From positions 1-33,777 of the forward strand of contig JAKPJZ010000131.1 of NCBI GenBank assembly GCA_029553955.1: a stretch of DNA of 33,777 nucleotides, read 5' to 3'. Positions 32,252-33,777 of the stretch are shown here, piece after piece; the stretch's first letter is position 1, and each line of letters begins with the position of its first letter. The stretch comes from Chloroflexota bacterium. GTDB taxonomy: Bacteria > Chloroflexota > Anaerolineae > SpSt-313. Both the position numbers and the translations under genes were made by a program. Below the pieces are notes generated by a model, which saw nothing but the letters and a program-made list of their open reading frames with translations, had not been told where the DNA came from and did no database searches.

Positions 32252-33289
32252 GTGTCATACCTTGAGCAAGAGATCGCCGAACAGCCACAGGTGGTGGCGC
32301 AGTTGCTCGACCTGGAGGGCGAGCACGCGCGCGAGATCGCTCGGGCGATCCAGCGCAGGGCGCCCGCATTCGTGGTCATTGCGGCGCGGGGCACGTCGGG
32401 CCACGCCGCGACCTACGGCAAGTACCTGCTGGCGAGCACCTGCGGCCTGCCGGTGGCCCTGGCGGCGCCGTCGCTCTATACGATCTACCACACGCCGCCG
32501 CGGCTGCAAGGCGCCCTGGTGATCGGCATCTCACAGTCGGGCCACTCGCCCGACATTGTCGAGGTGGTGGCCGAAGCGCGGCGTCAGGGGGCGATGACGC
32601 TGAGCATCACGAACGACCCGCAGTCGCCCTTGGGGCGTGAGGCCGAGTGCTGCCTGCCCTGCCACGCCGGCCAGGAGCGGAGCGTGGCGGCGACCAAGAC
32701 CTATACCGCGCAGTTGACGGCATTGGCGCTCGTTGGCGCGGCCCTGGCTGGCGGCGATGCGATGTGGGCCGAGCTGCAGCGGTTGCCCGAGTGGCTGGCG
32801 CGCGTGCTGCAGTTGGCGCCCGAGATGCAGCAGCGGGTGGAGCGCTATCGCTACATGGAGCAGTGCGTGCTCATCGGCCGTGGCTACAACTGTGCGACCG
32901 CCTTTGAGATTGCGCTCAAGCTCAAAGAGCTCACCTACGTCGTCGCCGAGCCCTACTCGTCGGCCAGCTTCCGGCATGGCCCGATTGCCATCGTGGAACC
33001 AGGCTTTCCCGTGCTGATGGTCGCGCCACAGGGCGCGGTCAGTAGCGATCTGCTGGCGCTGGCCGGTGAGCTGCGCGAGCGCGAGGCCGAGCTGGTGATG
33101 ATCTCCGACCAGGCAGAGGCGTTGGCCCTCGCTCAAACCCCGCTGGCGTTGCCCGAGGCTGTGCCTGAGTGGCTGTCGCCGGTGGCGGCGGTGGTGCCGG
33201 GGCAGCTCTTCGCGGCGGCGCTCACGCGGGCCAAGGGCTATGACCTCGACCGGCCGCGGGGGCTGCACAAGGTCACGCGGACGAGGTAG
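32252..33289 (+). CDS. Double-SIS sugar-phosphate isomerase/deaminase (GlmS-isomerase/AgaS-like)
   Basis: Two SIS domains without the glutaminase domain of GlmS. The first has VIAARGTSGHAATYGKYLLA, the phosphate loop ISQSGHSPDIVEV, ITNDPQSPLGREAE and ERSVAATKTYTAQ (GlmS-like). The second has IGRGYNCATAFEIALKLKEL and SSASFRHGPIAIVEPG, and the protein ends YDLDRPRGLHKVTRTR as GlmS-type proteins do. Such proteins deaminate or isomerise amino- or deoxyamino-sugar phosphates (AgaS, FrlB, NagB-II). GTG 32252 has AAAGGAGGG just upstream. 345 residues. It follows a long structured leader and an RpiR regulator. The exact sugar is unknown. Confidence 0.88.
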   Translation: MSYLEQEIAEQPQVVAQLLDLEGEHAREIARAIQRRAPAFVVIAARGTSGHAATYGKYLLASTCGLPVALAAPSLYTIYHTPPRLQGALVIGISQSGHSPDIVEVVAEARRQGAMTLSITNDPQSPLGREAECCLPCHAGQERSVAATKTYTAQLTALALVGAALAGGDAMWAELQRLPEWLARVLQLAPEMQQRVERYRYMEQCVLIGRGYNCATAFEIALKLKELTYVVAEPYSSASFRHGPIAIVEPGFPVLMVAPQGAVSSDLLALAGELREREAELVMISDQAEALALAQTPLALPEAVPEWLSPVAAVVPGQLFAAALTRAKGYDLDRPRGLHKVTRTR

Positions 33290-33336
33290 GACGAGGCCGA
33301 CCACATTGCATCCAGAAGCACTAGTAGGAGGAAACC

Positions 33337-33690
33337 ATGGAAAAGCGCTTCCGCTCCCTTCGCTTCATCTCCACTGTCCTCAAGGTCCTCGCCTGGATCA
33401 CGCTTGTCGGCGGGATACTGATCGGCGTCATCGTCTTTATCGCCGGCCTTGCGGGCGGGCTGGCCGGCGGGCAGAGCCTGCCCGCCGGCTCGAGCGCGGC
33501 CGCCCTGCTGGGCCTCTTCAGTGGCGCCATCGGCGGCATCGTGGGCGGCTTCGGGATGGTCTTTTTTGCGTTCCTGTACTTTATCTTTCTCTATGCGGCA
33601 GGTGATGCCATCTACCTGGCGCTGTCGATCGAGGAGAACACGCGCAAGACGGTATACCTCATGGAGTGCGCTGACAGCCTGCGGCGCTAA
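33337..33690 (+). CDS. Small membrane protein, two segments, unknown function
   Basis: Not recognised. 117 residues: a basic start (MEKRFRSLRFISTVLKVLAW), a first membrane segment (about 14-42, glycine-rich AGLAGGLAGG), a hydrophilic turn (SLPAGSSAAA), a second segment (about 55-88, IGGIVGGFGMVFFAFLYFIFLY), and a charged C-tail (SIEENTRKTVYLMECADSLRR). AGGAGG five bases before the ATG makes translation likely. It lies 47 bases after the SIS gene with no terminator between, so co-transcription is probable; no link in function is evident. Confidence 0.8.
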   Translation: MEKRFRSLRFISTVLKVLAWITLVGGILIGVIVFIAGLAGGLAGGQSLPAGSSAAALLGLFSGAIGGIVGGFGMVFFAFLYFIFLYAAGDAIYLALSIEENTRKTVYLMECADSLRR

Positions 33691-33701
33691 AGGATCTCGC
33701 T

Positions 33702-33777
33702 GGGTCTTTTGAGGGAATGGGCGCCGTATGCGCCGCCTGCAGGCGGCGCATACGGCGCCCATTCCCTCAAAAGACCC
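33702..33777. repeat. 76-bp perfect palindrome at the window edge
   Basis: 33702-33739 mirrors 33740-33777, with centre CTGCAG and no spacer. It starts 12 bases after the membrane protein stop. The last base of the window pairs, so the palindrome may extend further. The outer GGGTCTTTT resembles the outer arm of the element at 20-30. Confidence 0.95.

Overview
The window is a GC-rich bacterial chromosome segment that most resembles Chloroflexota (Anaerolineae-like). The basis is gene content and gene order recognised by eye, not a database search: a baseplate-J-like membrane protein followed by ruvX and mltG, a PdtaS/PdtaR-type pair with an ANTAR domain, a MalT-like LuxR regulator plus a decayed paralogue, and Tat-type or lipobox signal peptides. 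About 30 genes, whole or broken, fill nearly all of it. I see no rRNA, tRNA, CRISPR array, insertion sequence or phage module.

Layout. 0.3-5.9 kb: rho behind a strong promoter and a long leader, then a LysM/M23 peptidase convergent with a class A penicillin-binding protein. 6.1-7.8 kb: rpiB and a PLP aminotransferase. 8.2-10.3 kb: a histidine kinase overlapping an ANTAR response regulator. 10.6-15.1 kb: one operon of a baseplate-J-like protein, ruvX, mltG and pyrimidine-nucleoside phosphorylase. 15.2-20.2 kb (minus strand): a glycosyltransferase, a radical SAM protein, uvrB and a small membrane protein. 20.4-22.6 kb: a decaying stretch in which three of four genes are damaged. 22.9-28.1 kb (minus strand): a LuxR regulator, a NUDIX protein, a 70-residue protein, a metallo-beta-lactamase-fold lipoprotein and an exported flavodoxin. 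28.3-30.9 kb: adenosine deaminase, a GNAT acetyltransferase and a second metallo-beta-lactamase-fold enzyme. 31.1-33.7 kb: an RpiR regulator, a structured leader RNA candidate, a double-SIS sugar-phosphate enzyme and a small membrane protein.

The most unusual property is intergenic. Almost every predicted transcription unit ends in a palindrome. Many have arms of 29-47 bp that match perfectly with 0-4 bases between them (for example 3018-3109, 10346-10435, 17506-17594, 19683-19776, 29998-30055, 33702-33777). None is followed by a T tract. The cores differ from site to site, but two share outer ends, and a smaller hairpin pair (1793-1819 and 3112-3138) shows a compensatory base-pair change. 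In three places the arm begins at, or supplies, the stop codon of a gene.

A second strong signal is the 325-base gap before the SIS gene. It can fold into a bulged long-range rod around an inner branched domain (32015-32199), and its 3' strand can instead form a hairpin (32178-32210) near the ribosome binding site. That is a riboswitch-like layout I do not recognise. Two neighbouring genes (flavodoxin and metallo-beta-lactamase) also carry signal peptides placed upstream of an intact internal Shine-Dalgarno and ATG, which suggests dual-localised products or recent gain of the signal peptide.
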